Source of the DNA: Synaphobranchus kaupii
Lineage: Eukaryota; Chordata; Actinopteri; Anguilliformes; Synaphobranchidae
Reading direction: 5' to 3'
DNA: 64,000 nucleotides
Assembly: GCA_029718625.1 (NCBI GenBank)
Contig: CM056376.1
Location: 26,770,813-26,834,812, forward strand
Part shown: positions 37,750-48,652 of the stretch, piece by piece
Layout of the letters: every line of letters starts with the position of its first letter
How positions within the stretch are numbered: the first letter of the stretch is position 1
The notes under the pieces: generated by a model
Database searches by the model: none
What the model was told of the DNA's origin: nothing
Seen by the model: the letters and a program-made list of their open reading frames with translations, nothing else
Program-made: the position numbers and the translations under genes

Positions 37750-37814
37750 ACTATGCGCATGTGTGTCTATAGCATGTGGTGTACTGTGTTTCTACTGCGT
37801 TAGTACTGTGTGTG

Positions 37815-37862
<48 letters not shown>

Positions 37863-38460
37863 TGTGTGTGTGTGTGTGTGTGTGTGTACTGTGCGGTATT
37901 ACTGTGCGTGTATGCGTGTGTGTGTCTGTGTGTGTGTGTACTGTGCATATATGTGTCTATGGCATGTGGTGTACTGTGTTTCTACTGCGTTATTACTGTG
38001 CGTGTGTGTGTGTACTGTTGCTACGTGTGCCTGTCTCTCCCTCTGTCTGTCTTGTGTTTTCCCCATCCAGAGAATTGAATGATTGGCCTGCTTGACTGAT
38101 TGGAGTCACCTGGCCCACGCCTTTAAAAGACTGGCTTGCCCAGCAATCAGGAGTTGCTGTTTACTTTTGTTCCTGCTTCCGAGTGAGACGTTTTTTTTCT
38201 CCCTCACGGCCTACGACCCCGAGTTTGTTGGACCGTGGTTTTTTTTCATTTTTTTTTTTTCTTCATCTACTGACCTGTTTCCTTTACTACACATATCTAC
38301 GTACACCGACGCATATACACATATACATATCTGCATGCACGCATCCATACGCTCCCTATTCCTTTTCCCCTTGTTTAATTAATTTATTTTCTTTAATTGC
38401 AACTCAACGTCTCTGTGCCTTTTTATGTTGCGGTCATTAAATTGAGGGCTCGCGTCTGGG
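37750..38460 (+). mobile_element. probable 5' LTR-like block of the gypsy element
   Basis: GCGTTAGTACTGTGTGTG (37796) is shared with the 3' LTR at 41231, tying the two blocks together. A duplicated phrase (CATGTGGTGTACTGTG, TTTCTACTGCGTTA) occurs at 37773 and 37966. Downstream are GATTGGAGTCACCTGGCCCA, CGCCTTTAAAAGACTGGC (a TTTAAAAG TATA-like box) and ATTAAATTGAGGGCTCGCGT with an ATTAAA poly(A)-like signal, followed by GTCTGGGCTCTGGACG; this order is typical of fish gypsy LTRs. The LTR edges and primer-binding site cannot be placed, and the TG expansions blur the left side. Confidence 0.45.
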
Positions 38461-39027
38461 CTCTGGACGTTTTTTTCGAGTCGTTTTGATCCATTGATCC
38501 ATTTGTTTTGATAGCTTAGCTATCGCTCGTCGTTTTGTAATTAGTAGCAGTCTGCTGCTGTTTCAGAAGCTCTAATATTTGAAATTGCTTCCTGGTTTCG
38601 GTTGCTGTTTTGTTTGCTGTACGCCGTGCATTTGAATGCAATGAATGTAATGTAAATGAATGTAATGTAATTAGGGGTGTCGCGATACCGATTCAAAATC
38701 GAAAATCGATCGAAATGAGCGTTCGATTTCGAACTTCGAAATCACAAGCTGGTTCGCGATTCTCCTAGTTTTTTTTTTCTCTCCACCCCCGCCCCCCGCG
38801 CGCTCTTCTTAGCCTTTCATGTGATGGGTAAAATGTAAAAAAAGTAGCCTACTTGGCCATCTCTAATGTAAGCGTTTCCGACAAAACGAAACTTGACTCC
38901 TTCCACTGCATTTTGTTCGTCCACGCAGGCGTGCGTCCGAAGAAAAAAAAACAACGATATTTCAAAGAAGACAGAGCTGCTAGTTAACGTTAGCTTACCG
39001 GTAGCCTGCATTACTTTTCGACATACC

Positions 39028-39276
39028 ATGGCCACTGCCGGAGTCGGAGATGGAGAAACAGAACTGGAAAATCCTCCTGCTTCCCTCAAGTCACCGGTGT
39101 GGCAACATTTTGCCTTCCCCGTGAGTTATATAAAGAACGAACGCGTCATTGACAAAAAAATGACAGTTTGTCGGCTATGCTACACGCGAGTTCCATACGC
39201 CACCTCAGGCAACACGTCAAATATGGCAGGACACATTCGCAGGCATCACAAAGAAATAGATTTGACTGGGAAATAA
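39028..39276 (+). CDS. BED zinc-finger protein, N-terminal remnant of a hAT transposase
   Basis: An 82-residue ORF from ATG at 39028 to a TAA. Residues 22-74 form a BED-type zinc finger: SPVWQHF with the aromatic residues W25 and F28, the pair C48-x2-C51, and H69 with H73/H74 (HIRRHH). BED fingers bind the transposon's ends in hAT transposases and are kept in ZBED genes. The usual downstream parts (RNase H-like catalytic core with DDE residues and the hAT dimerisation region) are absent: the stop follows eight residues after the last His. It is therefore a DNA-binding-only remnant. Whether it is expressed is unknown; a short BED-only protein could in principle compete with full-length transposase for the ends. 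Confidence 0.7.
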   Translation: MATAGVGDGETELENPPASLKSPVWQHFAFPVSYIKNERVIDKKMTVCRLCYTRVPYATSGNTSNMAGHIRRHHKEIDLTGK

Positions 39277-39309
39277 ACATTGACACAGGCAACTCTTCCA
39301 TTCTCATTT

Positions 39310-39592
39310 AGAATTTGAAAATGTAAATGACAGTTGTCAGGGCATGAAAAAAAAAGTGTAAATAGTTAATAGCGTGGTACATGTTCAACTGTTTATTATT
39401 TCAGATATTAGTTTGTTAAAGCTCTTAACTGTTCAAAGAATGTGAACACGCTCATCTTTTTAAAGAAGAATTTGAAAATGTAAATGACCGTTGTCAGGGC
39501 ATAAAACCAATGTGTAAATTGTTAATAGCGTGGTAAATGTTCAACTGTTTATTATTCTAGAGTCTAGTTTTGATAAAGCTCTTAACTGTTTA
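39310..39592. repeat. two copies of a ~125-bp block inside the hAT element
   Basis: GAATTTGAAAATGTAAATGA starts copies at about 39311 and 39469. Both continue through GTTGTCAGGGCAT, TTAATAGCGTGGTA, ATGTTCAACTGTTTATTATT and AAAGCTCTTAACTGTT, with a 30-bp spacer. They differ at several positions, so the duplication predates this copy's insertion or is old. Confidence 0.8.
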
Positions 39593-39849
39593 GGTGTGTT
39601 TAAATATTATCATATTTTTGTTATTATTTATAATTGTTATTATTCAAATAAAAGTTACTTATTGAGAAACAAGTATTTTTCTTTACAAATCAAGACTCGA
39701 TAGTCTAACAATGGCATAGCCATTAGTTAGACTATAGTGCTGGGAAAAAAAATAGTGCTGGAAATCGCGGATTTGGAGAATCGTGACACCCCTAAATGTA
39801 ATGTAATGTGCATTTCTATTCTTGTGACGACTTTTTTATGGTTATCTTT

Positions 39850-40798
39850 GATTGCCGGCAAGTCCCCTTGTCCGCCCGCGCAAGAGAAATATCAGCCTTC
39901 GTTACTCCTGATTCGTTCCTACAATATACGGTAATGGAATTTGGTCTAAGAAACGCTCCCGCAACATTTCAGAGGCTCATGAACCATGTTCTCACAGGTC
40001 TACCTGGGTGTGAAGCCTACTTTGATGACATTGTGGTATGTGGTAGTGCTATCTGGCCTGAACATGTACAACGTATCTCTGAACTTTTCGAACGGCTTGC
40101 CAAAAGTCAATTTAACTGTGAACCTCGCAAAATGTGAGTTTGGCAAAGCTACAGTAACATCTTGGCAAAATTGTGGGCGGAGGATCTGTGCATCCTGTGA
40201 GTGCTAAGGTTGACACTATCTCGCAGTTCCCTGCTCCAACTGACAGATTTTTAGGTATGGCTGGTTATTACCGCGGGTTTTGTTTAATTTTTTCCTCCGT
40301 TGCTGCTCCTTTAACGGACCTCCTTAGTCCGAAGGTTGCTTTCATTTGATCTGAGGAATGTCAGAGCATTTGATAACATAAAAGCGCTCCTAGTAAATGC
40401 CCCAATTCTTTCCGCCCCGGACTTCTCCTGTCCCTTTAGACTAGCTGTAGATGCAAGTGATTTTGGTGCAGGTGCCGTCCTTTTGCAAAAACGTTTCGAT
40501 GGTGTTGAGCTTCCCGTCTGCTATTTCTGTAAGAAATGCAATGTCCATCAGCAGGGATACTCCACCATGGAGAAGGAGGCCCCTCGCCCTAATCCTTGCT
40601 CTACAGCATTTCGAAGTCTACTTAGGTTCCTCCACCCATCCTGTTGTGGTATACACTGACCATAACCTCCTCGTATCCCTACAAAAGATACACAATTCCA
40701 ACCAGCGGCTTATGAGATGGAGTGTTTTCCTACAAAGTTTTAATTTGGACGTTAGACACAAGGATAATGTTATTGCTGACGCTCTGTCCCGGAGGTAG
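39850..40798 (+). pseudogene. Ty3/gypsy pol remnant (reverse transcriptase and RNase H), frameshifted
   Basis: Homology starts at the QVPL motif of reverse transcriptase and runs through FGLRNAPATFQRLMN and the catalytic YFDD box (40018-40029). The frame is lost near 40137. The next pieces show the RT connection (FLGMAGYYRGF, about 40250), then RNase H with VDASDFGAGAVL (about 40446), a frame change near 40590, TDHN (40655-40666) and the terminal ADALSRR (ends 40798, followed by a stop). Gag, protease, the RT N-terminus and integrase are missing. These motif orders are diagnostic of Ty3/gypsy (Metaviridae-type) retrotransposons. At least three frame breaks make it inactive. It is described here only as a relic. 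Confidence 0.9.
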
Positions 40799-41186
40799 TC
40801 CATAAAATGGGGTGTGTTTACATGTAAATACTTTATTTTCCTTAATACTCAGGTAGGGATGATTTACTAGCCTACTTGTTTCTCGCTGACTAATTGAGAT
40901 ATCCGGCCATCCAGGTGTGTTCCTTTTTATTGGGTTTCCACACTGGGTATTGTTTTTGTTCGTTCATATTCTGGTATATTACATTACAGTACCGGTATGA
41001 TATTGTAATGCTGTATCTTGTTTAGCTGTGCCATTAAAATTCAGTGGTAAGTGCTTTTGACTACTGCTAAAAATAATAATAATAATAATAAAATTATAGA
41101 TCTATATATTTTTGTTTTTCTTAGTTTTACAGGATTCCTGTATAAAGCGTGAATGATTATCTGTAGCCGATGGCCACAGTTTGGTC

Positions 41187-41235
41187 AAGGGGGTGTTACG
41201 GTCAATCAAGGAGTGGCCGTAACAACTGTGCGTTA
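41187..41235 (+). mobile_element. polypurine tract and start of gypsy 3' LTR
   Basis: AAGGGGG (41187-41193) is directly followed by TGTTACGGTCAATCAAGGAG, a TG-starting LTR edge as in many fish gypsy elements. The LTR reaches GCGTTAGTACTGTGTG and then dissolves into a compound TG array, so its remainder is not recognisable. Confidence 0.55.
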
Positions 41236-41236
41236 G

Positions 41237-41273
<37 letters not shown>

Positions 41274-41286
41274 TACTGTGCATTAG

Positions 41287-41323
<37 letters not shown>

Positions 41324-41332
41324 GTGCATTAG

Positions 41333-41387
<55 letters not shown>

Positions 41388-41422
41388 GTGCATTAGTACT
41401 GTGTGTGTGTACTGTGCGTTAG

Positions 41423-41457
<35 letters not shown>

Positions 41458-41469
41458 GTGCATTAGTAC

Positions 41470-41501
<32 letters not shown>

Positions 41502-41618
41502 TGTGTGTACGCACGTGTACTGTGCATTAGTGCTGTGTATGTGTGCGTGTGTGTGTGTCTGTGTGTGTACTGTGCATTAGTGCTGTGTGTGTGTGTGTGT
41601 GTGTGTACTGTGCATTAG

Positions 41619-41659
<41 letters not shown>

Positions 41660-41720
41660 GTGCATTAGTACTGTGTGTGTGTGTGTGTGTGTACTGTGCA
41701 TTAGTACTGTGTGCGTGTGC
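41236..41720. repeat. compound TG array with TACTGTGCATTAG interruptions
   Basis: Runs of 8-25 TG dinucleotides are regularly interrupted by TACTGTGCATTAGTAC, with about ten interruptions in 485 bp. The interrupting phrase matches the edge of the gypsy LTR (GCGTTAGTACTG), so the array seems to have grown from inside the LTR. Confidence 0.9.
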
Positions 41721-41723
41721 GTT

Positions 41724-43478
41724 GTAGGGTATGTGATGTCTCCAGTGAGTAGGGTATGAGATGTCTCCAGTGAGTAGGGTATGTGATGTCTCCAGTGAGT
41801 AGGGTATGTGATGTCTCCAGTGAGTAGGGTATGTGTTGTCTCCAGTGAGTAGGGTATGTGATGTCTCCAGTTGAGTAGGGTATGTGATGTCTCCAGTGAG
41901 TAGGGTATGTGATGTCTCCAGTGAGTAGGGTATGTGAGTAGGGTATATGATGTCTCCAGTGAGTAGGGTATGTGAGTAGGGTATGTGATGTCTCCAGTGA
42001 GTAGGGTATGTGACTAGGGTATGTGATGGCTCCAGTGAGTAGGGTATGTGATGTCTCCAGTGAGTAGGGTATGTGATGTCTCCAGTGAGTAGGGTATGTG
42101 TTGTCTCCAGTGAGTAGGGTATGTGATGTCTCCAGTGAGTAGGGTATGTGATGTCTCCAGTGAGTAGGGTATGTGATGTCTCCAGTGAGTAGGGTATGTG
42201 ATGTCTCCAGTGAGTAGGGTATGTGTTGTCTCCAGTGAGTAGGGTATGTGATGTCTCCAGTGAGTAGGGTATGTGATGGCTCCAGTGAGTAGGGTATGTG
42301 TTGTCTCCAGTGAGTAGGGTATGTGTTGTCTCCAGTGAGTAGGGTATGTGTTGTCTCCAGTGAGTAGGGTATGTGATGTCTCCAGTGAGTAGGGTATGTG
42401 ATGTCTCCAGTGAGTAGGGTATGAGATGTCTCCAGTGAGTAGGGTATGTGATGTCTCCAGTGAGTAGGGTATGTGATGTCTCCAGTGAGTAGGGTATGAG
42501 ATGTCTCCAGTGAGTAGGGTATGTGATGTCTCCAGTGAGTAGGGTATGAGGATGTCTCCAGTGAGTAGGGTATGTGATGTCTCCAGTGAGTAGGGTATGT
42601 GATGTCTCCAGTGAGTAGGGTATGTGTTGTCTCCAGTGAGTAGGGTATGTGATGTCTCCAGTGAGTAGGGTATGTGTTGTCTCCAGTGAGTAGGGTATGT
42701 GATGTCTCCAGTGAGTAGGGTATGTGATGTCTCCAGTGAGTAGGGTATGTGATGTCTCCAGTGAGTAGGGTATGTGTTTGTCTCCAGTGAGTAGGGTATG
42801 TGATGTCTCCAGTGAGTAGGGTATGAGATGTCTCCAGTGAGTAGGGTATGTGATGTCTCCAGTGAGTAGGGTATGTGATGTCTCCAGTGAGTAGGGTATG
42901 TGATGTCTCCAGTGAGTAGGGTATGAGATGTCTCCAGTGAGTAGGGTATGTGTTGTCTCCAGTGAGTAGGGTATGTGATGTCTCCAGTGAGTAGGGGTAT
43001 GTGTTGTCTCCAGTGAGTAGGGTATGTGATGTCTCCAGTGAGTAGGGTATGTGATGTCTCCAGTGAGTAGGGTATGTGATGTCTCCAGTGAGTAGGGTAT
43101 GAGATGTCTCCAGTGAGTAGGTATGTGTTGTCTCCAGTGAGTAGGGTATGTGATGTCTCCAGTGAGTAGGGTATGTGATGTCTCCAGTGAGTAGGGTATG
43201 TGATGTCTCCAGTGAGTAGGGTATGTGATGTCTCCAGTGAGTAGGGTATGAGATGTCTCCAGTGAGTAGGGTATGTGTTGTCTCCAGTGAGTAGGGTATG
43301 TTATGTCTCCAGTGAGTAGGGTATGTGATGTCTCCAGTGAGTAGGGTATGTGATGTCTCCAGTGAGTAGGGTATGTGTTGTCTCCAGTGAGTAGGGTATG
43401 TTATGTCTCCAGTGAGTAGGGTATGTGATGTCTCCAGTGAGTAGAGTATGTGATGTCTCCAGTGAGTAGGGTATGAGA
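41724..43478. repeat. 25-bp minisatellite, about 70 copies
   Basis: The unit is GTAGGGTATGTGATG followed by TCTCCAGTGA. The array runs ~1.75 kb with little divergence; variants swap GTGATG for GTGTTG or GAGATG, and a few units carry one-base insertions or deletions (e.g. near 42550, 42775, 42995). Short spacer-like doublets (GTATGTGAGTAGGG) occur near 41935-42015. Each unit contains GTGAGT and GTATGT, both donor-like hexamers on the + strand. Confidence 0.97.
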
Positions 43479-43528
43479 GGCTTCTTATATCAGCGGCCAG
43501 GAGGTTTGCACTATCAGCCTCCTAGCAG

Positions 43529-43562
43529 AACTGAGCGCAGAACTGAGCGCAGAACTGAGCTG
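43529..43562. repeat. 12-bp tandem repeat (CAGAACTGAGCG), 3 copies
   Basis: CAGAACTGAGCG is repeated three times, the last copy altered to CAGAACTGAGCT, just after the 25-bp minisatellite. Confidence 0.75.
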
Positions 43563-44034
43563 TTCCACTATTGGACGACATAATTCTGAACTCTCACCGC
43601 ACGTCCCAGAACCCCCTGGCTAGCTAATGTGAATTAGGCCAGTGTATATTTAGCGTAGCGCGGACCTCCCAGACATGGTGACTTGGATGTTGACATGGGC
43701 TCCTAGCAACCACCAGACATGAGAAGAAGACAGGGATTCAGCCATGTTGTTTTCTAGGGGAGGGGCCAGTAGTTGATGCCCCTCCTACTTTTTGCTGAAT
43801 ATCAGTGCTGATTCGCCGCAGGGTGAATGGAGATCAAGGCTTTTGGGATCAGTTCTATTTACAGTTCAGTAAGTTTGAGTAATTGTTTGTGCATTGAAAA
43901 AAAAATATCCCACAATCCTCTGAGATTTTTTTCAATTAATGATTTTGAATTTCTTTTCATTTCCTGAATTGAAATAGGAATGTACCCCCCCCCCCTCCCC
44001 CAACCCTGCTGAGTGCACTCCCCATTCCCCCGCC

Positions 44035-44300
44035 CATTTACTCTCACACTCTTAAATATGCTCTTTTCATTCTCTCCTCCTTCTCTCTGTCTGCAATCCT
44101 TCTGTATTCTCACTTTTTTTTTGCTTTGTTCCCGTTCTCTCTCCTTCTCCTTCTCTCTCCCTCTTTCCCCCCTCTCTTCTCTCTGTCCCTCACTTCCTCT
44201 CCCTCTCTCTCTTCACTCCCCTCTCCTTCTCTCACTCATTTTCCCCTCTCTCACTCCTTCTCCCACTCTCCTCCCTCTCTCTCTCCCCCTCCCTCTAGAT
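44035..44300. repeat. CT-rich polypyrimidine array
   Basis: CTCTCTCC/CTTCTCCTT text over 265 bp, shorter and less regular than the one at 53.8 kb, with an echo at 44339-44360. Confidence 0.88.
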
Positions 44301-45166
44301 CAGTGACAGAGGGAGAGGTTGCACAGTGCTCAGACATGGCTCTCTCTCTCTCTCTCTCTGGTTTCCTGTGCACTTGTCAAAGCATTAAAGAGATTTAGAG
44401 AGCGCTTTATTGTCGTTCTTCATTGGTCCATTGTCCCCACGTTCTGCGAGACCTTCCCCAAGGCCCTGCCCTGGCCAGATGGTGTCAGTTCGGGACCCCG
44501 TCCAACACTCACACGCCACAAAAAAAAAAGAAGGGGGCCTGGGGGAAGGGGACAGGAGGGGGAGCAGGCGAAAATAATGGAGGTAACCCTTAATTCGCCC
44601 GGCGGGCTAAAGATTAGGTAGCAGCGCTTTGGTAGCCGAGGTGAAAATCCTGCCCTGCTGGAAATGCTATTTGGCCGGGGAATGGCCCGGCTTTTTCAGA
44701 AGGAGAGAGAGGCACTTCTGGCTCCTCCTGATCCTTGTCTCCCCAGGGGGGCTGGTTTTTAATGAGGGGGGAGTGATGGAGTCCTCTACCCTCCACCCCC
44801 CCACTCCCCGTCCCCCTCGCCAGACTGTGTACTAAAAATAAAATGGCAGAGGAAAAAAAAGGACTTGCTTCTCTCGCTGTGTGAGACTTCCAATGAGTAT
44901 CTCCCGTTTGCCCTGATGTCACTGGCTCCATAAATGTCTAAATAAAAAAGTACGGCAGCTGCATATATTGCTGTCTGTTTTTTTTTTTTTTTTTTTTTTT
45001 TTTAAATAAAAGTTATTTTCTTTTTCTTGGCGAAAGCAATTTTTTCTGAGTGCTACATGCTTCAGGAAATGGCTCGCGATCTGGAACTTGAGGCCTGACT
45101 CTGCTTCACTAAACTTGTGGAAAAATTAAAATGTTCTTTATGACTGGGCTTAACGGACTGTTTGTC

Positions 45167-45231
45167 GTGGGGGGGTGTGTGGGGGGTGTGTGGGTGGTGG
45201 TGGACGGGGGGTGGGGGTGGGGGGGGGGGCA
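45167..45231 (+). repeat. G-rich tract
   Basis: GGGGGGGTGTGTGGGGGGTG, GGTGGTGGTGG, GGGGGGTGGGGGTGGGG. Strong G-quadruplex-type composition. Confidence 0.85.
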
Positions 45232-46561
45232 TGACAGCATGAAATAGGGGCGCCGCTGCTAGGCCTGCAGCAGGTGTTGCCAAAGTGAGGCTCGCCCTTA
45301 AATCAATATGTCCCTAAATCACGCCGGCCGCAGTGATTTACCCCAGCCGCTAATGCGCGCTAAAGCAGTTCACCGTTTACCCATAAATCCCCTCGCCCCC
45401 TGTCCTTTAGGGGGACTAAACATTTTTTGGAGCATCGTTCCAAATCTCCCCCAATTTTGGTGTTGGCAGTAACCCGAGGCATACAGAGGGGTTTTGCGGG
45501 TGACGGCTGGCGGTTGGCTGGGAGATATTCCTCAGCGCCAGCTGAAATATTTAACGGGATGGGTGCTGGGACAGGTCCTAACCCACTGATGGGTGTGCTG
45601 TTGCTTTTTGCTGGAATTTATTTATGGGGTTAGTTGGGCCAACTCTCATTGGTTAATCGTTCAACCAATAACGCCTGATCATTAAAATCGGTCCACATGA
45701 AAAGTCAGTTAACAGCATTTCATATCTTCTTACGGTCGTTAAATAGGCTATATACTGAAATTGTATTGAAGTAAAATATATTGTCAAGATATTCCAACAC
45801 TGGAATACACAGTGTATTATTTGCCCTGCAATATCATCCTGAGACCCAGCACAAAAAAAGTGTAAGTGTTTGAATTTTTTGACGCGTAATACCAGTCTCG
45901 GATGAAAAAAAGTAAATGTTGTAGTAAAAATATATTAAAGTATATTATTTATTTTATTCCTATCGAATGTCCCTTGTAGTAGGTTCAGCGTAGTAGAATA
46001 TGGTTCTTGATATGACATGTCCCATACAGGGGATAAAAACTAATTGTTGAGTCTCAGGATATATTACTCGGCTGTATAATATATTTATTATATTTTCCAT
46101 ATATTTACAGTATACTGCAGTTTGTTGCTCGGCATTCCTCTTTTGTGGGCTCTTATTTCGTCCTGTGTGACTGAGGTTCGGTTGCCACCGTATGAAAATG
46201 CAACATAGCAAAGTTTTCAATGTTCTGTTTCCTCGAAAAAAGCCTGTTTCCCTCGAAAAAAAGCCTGTTTCCTCATATAAAGTCCAGATCATGGGGGAAA
46301 AAAAAAGGCAGTTGAGTAAATCTAGTAAAAAGGCATCCGGATACGCACAGACACGGCAATTCTTAAAGGCATACTTTTCTATTGCTGTCACTTCTTCTTT
46401 TATTGTCTTTGTACACGTCCTCTTATCCTATGTGTGTTTGTGTGTTCTCTTATCTTGTGTGTTTTGTCTTTCGGTCAACCAGTGAAAAACGTCAGATTGG
46501 TGATTTAAAATGGCTTCTCACAGCCTTGAATTTTTGCATCTCCACGCAGGGGCCGAAGACT

Positions 46562-46832
46562 CCGGACAGCCCTCGCAAAACTGGATAGTTTGCCGCAAAC
46601 TTGCAGCTAATATGTAGCACATTTGCCGCAAACTAAATTGTTTTCCACAAAATGTTGCCACAGGTTTGCCAGTAGTGGTGAACTAAAAATTTTGTCAGAA
46701 GTGAATGGCAGTTTCCCACAAAGCTAATTTGCATGTGAAAATATGAGCTTGCCACAAACATGTGGCAACGATGCCAAAGGTTTGGTGCAAATTTGCTTGA
46801 AGGCCAATATTTTTTGTAAGGGAGGTGCTCAC
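46562..46832. repeat. probable dispersed repeat with TTTGCCGCAAAC-type phrases
   Basis: GTTTGCCGCAAACTTGCAG, TTTGCCGCAAACTAAATTG, TTGCCACAGGTTTGCC and CTTGCCACAAACATGTGGC recur within 270 bp, giving imperfect direct and inverted copies of one theme. I believe this phrase is dispersed in fish genomes, but the element type is not identified. Confidence 0.3.
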
Positions 46833-47237
46833 AAATGCATATTAAGAGCATGAAATGTCTTTAAAGGGTAACACCTGAAGCCCCCTCTCCCACCCCCCAC
46901 CCCCATTTCAGAGGTGAAGAATGACAGATTCCAGGGATTCTGCTGGAATTCTTGACCAATCAGTTCAGTTTGTCATAGAGGTCTGCACGAGGAGCATCGG
47001 GTAGAATATCGATGACAGGTTGGCGGTTCATGTTTCTTGTAATCCGTCTACAGGCACTGAGGCACACGGGAAGGAACAGCTGGCTGTCGTTCCCTCATAG
47101 AGGTTTTTTTTCTGTTTGTCAATTTCAGTAGGATGGGGCAAAAGGGCATTTTTATATCATCCTCTTCAACATAAAAACGCAACCACTCATTGATGGGCTA
47201 TGCTATTGAAAAAGGCTTCTAAGAAACTGTTAATGCA

Positions 47238-47268
47238 CACACACATAAACACGCATGCATGTACACAT

Positions 47269-47306
<38 letters not shown>
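47238..47306 (-). repeat. (CA)n microsatellite
   Basis: CACACACACATAAACACGC, then about 20 CA units. One of only three CA-oriented runs on the + strand. Confidence 0.93.
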
Positions 47307-47307
<1 letters not shown>

Positions 47308-47889
47308 AGTTGCATTGTAACAAATAAAAAGGACCTGTGGGTGCCCCGTTGACTTGTATATGGTATATTTCATTGTTTAAAGATGACCTTCTGACCTTTC
47401 ACTGACCTCTGGGTAATGTAGTCTCCATGACCTCCGCTGAGCTCATTGAGTCTCACCCATTATTACTGCAGAAGGGGAAATAAGAGCAGCTTCCATGCAC
47501 ACGGCCATGCGAAATAGACACCGGCGCCGTTACCGTGGCAGTGGGCCTCTTGGCTATGGGCCTGTCAGTGCCCTAGGAGTGGGTCTCTGTGAAGGCTCGC
47601 TCCATAAATGTACCCCCCCCCCCCCAAATCCATAAATGATACAAGTTTGATAAGTAAGACATATCAAAAGTGTGGCAAGAATGAATGGTGTGAGTGCGTG
47701 CGTTTGCGTGTTGAATATCCCATTTTGTTCTGGAGGGCAGCAGCGCCCCCCCCTCCTCCTTCTCTCTTGCCAGTCGGCCCGTAACGGCGGAACGGCAGCT
47801 AACCAAGCTCACCCTTGCTGTTGCCGTGGCAACGCACATAGGTTAGACTTGGGGGGGGGGGGGGGGGGGGGGGGGTGTGTAATACGAAC

Positions 47890-47984
47890 AGATAGATGGA
47901 GAGAGAAAGAGAGAGGACAGACATAGAAAAAGAGAAATAGACAGAGAGAGACAGCTAGAGCGAGAGAGAGAGAGACCGCTAGAG
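47890..47984. repeat. GA-rich microsatellite
   Basis: GATAGATGGAGAGAGAAAGA and further GA-rich text with CAGACAGAGAGAGACAGC. It follows a 23-base G-run (about 47851-47873). Confidence 0.9.
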
Positions 47985-48090
47985 CTGTTTTTTATTGTTC
48001 AGTGTCTTGGACTGTTTTAAATACAGTATGCTTTGGCAATACAGATGTAATGTCTTGTCATGCCAATAAAGCAAATTAATTGAAATTGAC
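47985..48090 (+). mobile_element. LINE 3' tail, copy 1
   Basis: TGCTTTGGCAATACAGATGT, AATGTCTTGTCATGCC, AATAAAGCAAATTAATTGAA is the characteristic 3' end of a fish non-LTR retrotransposon family. The same end occurs at 48590-48652. It sits between GA-rich arrays. Confidence 0.6.
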
Positions 48091-48155
48091 AGCTAGAGAG
48101 AGAGCTAGAGAGAGAGAGAGAGACAGCTAGAGAGAGAGAAAGAGAGAGACAGCTT

Positions 48156-48214
<59 letters not shown>

Positions 48215-48264
48215 AGAGAGAGAGAGAGAGGACAGCTAGAGAGAGAGAAAGAGAGAGACAGCTT

Positions 48265-48313
<49 letters not shown>

Positions 48314-48321
48314 CGAGAGAG

Positions 48322-48370
<49 letters not shown>
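48086..48370. repeat. (GA)n array with GACAGCTAGA interruptions
   Basis: Long GA runs are interrupted by GACAGCTAGAGAGAG and GACAGCTTGAGAGAG at intervals, giving ~110-bp higher-order copies (48124 and 48234). Confidence 0.93.
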
Positions 48371-48372
<2 letters not shown>

Positions 48373-48414
48373 AGCTGAGGGACAGTTGCGACCCTTAATA
48401 ACAACATCTAATAA

Positions 48415-48652
48415 TTGTCAATTGGTTTTAATCATTATTATTTTTCATCTTATCATTGTTAGTTTATGTATTTGCATATATTTGTCATGTTTAAAAAAAA
48501 AAAAGGTACATTTATTTTATTTTTATTTTATTTACATATTTCAGGACACATTATGGTGTATTTTATGTACGTTGTAATATGTTTCTGTAAAGCTTTGGCA
48601 ACACATAATGCAATATGTCATGCCAATAAAGCATTTTGAATTGAATTGAATT
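48415..48652 (+). mobile_element. LINE 3' tail, copy 2
   Basis: AAGCTTTGGCAACACATAAT, GCAATATGTCATGCC, AATAAAGCATTTTGAATTGA ends in three AATTG units. It is longer than copy 1 (AT-rich sequence from about 48415) and is again followed immediately by a GA array. Confidence 0.6.

Larger units (their letters stand above)
38672..39794 (+). mobile_element. hAT transposon, internally deleted, with perfect target duplication
   Basis: The termini TAGGGGTGTCGCGAT and (complement of the right end) TAGGGGTGTCACGAT match at 14 of 15 positions. They are flanked by a perfect 8-bp direct repeat AATGTAAT at 38664-38671 and 39795-39802, the hAT insertion length. The element is 1123 bp, far shorter than an autonomous hAT (usually 2.5-5 kb). 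It keeps an ORF for a BED zinc finger (39028-39276), two copies of a ~125-bp block and an AATAAA at 39647, but no catalytic transposase domain. The target was a TGTAA-rich stretch. It lies between the LTR-like block at 37.75-38.46 kb and the gypsy pol remnant, so it is a later insertion. Confidence 0.85.
43563..47237. other. mostly unique DNA, candidate conserved patch 44570-44950
   Basis: Apart from the CT array (44035-44300), G-rich tract (45167) and a repeat at 46562, no gene is supported. 44570-44950 is complex and low in simple repeats (CCTTAATTCGCCC, GGCTCCATAAATGTC), a possible regulatory element. A 26-base T-run lies at 44980-45003. Confidence 0.35.

Noticed and set aside
41724..43478. 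CRISPR-like array
   Set aside because: Units are contiguous 25-bp repeats without unique spacers, in a vertebrate genome.
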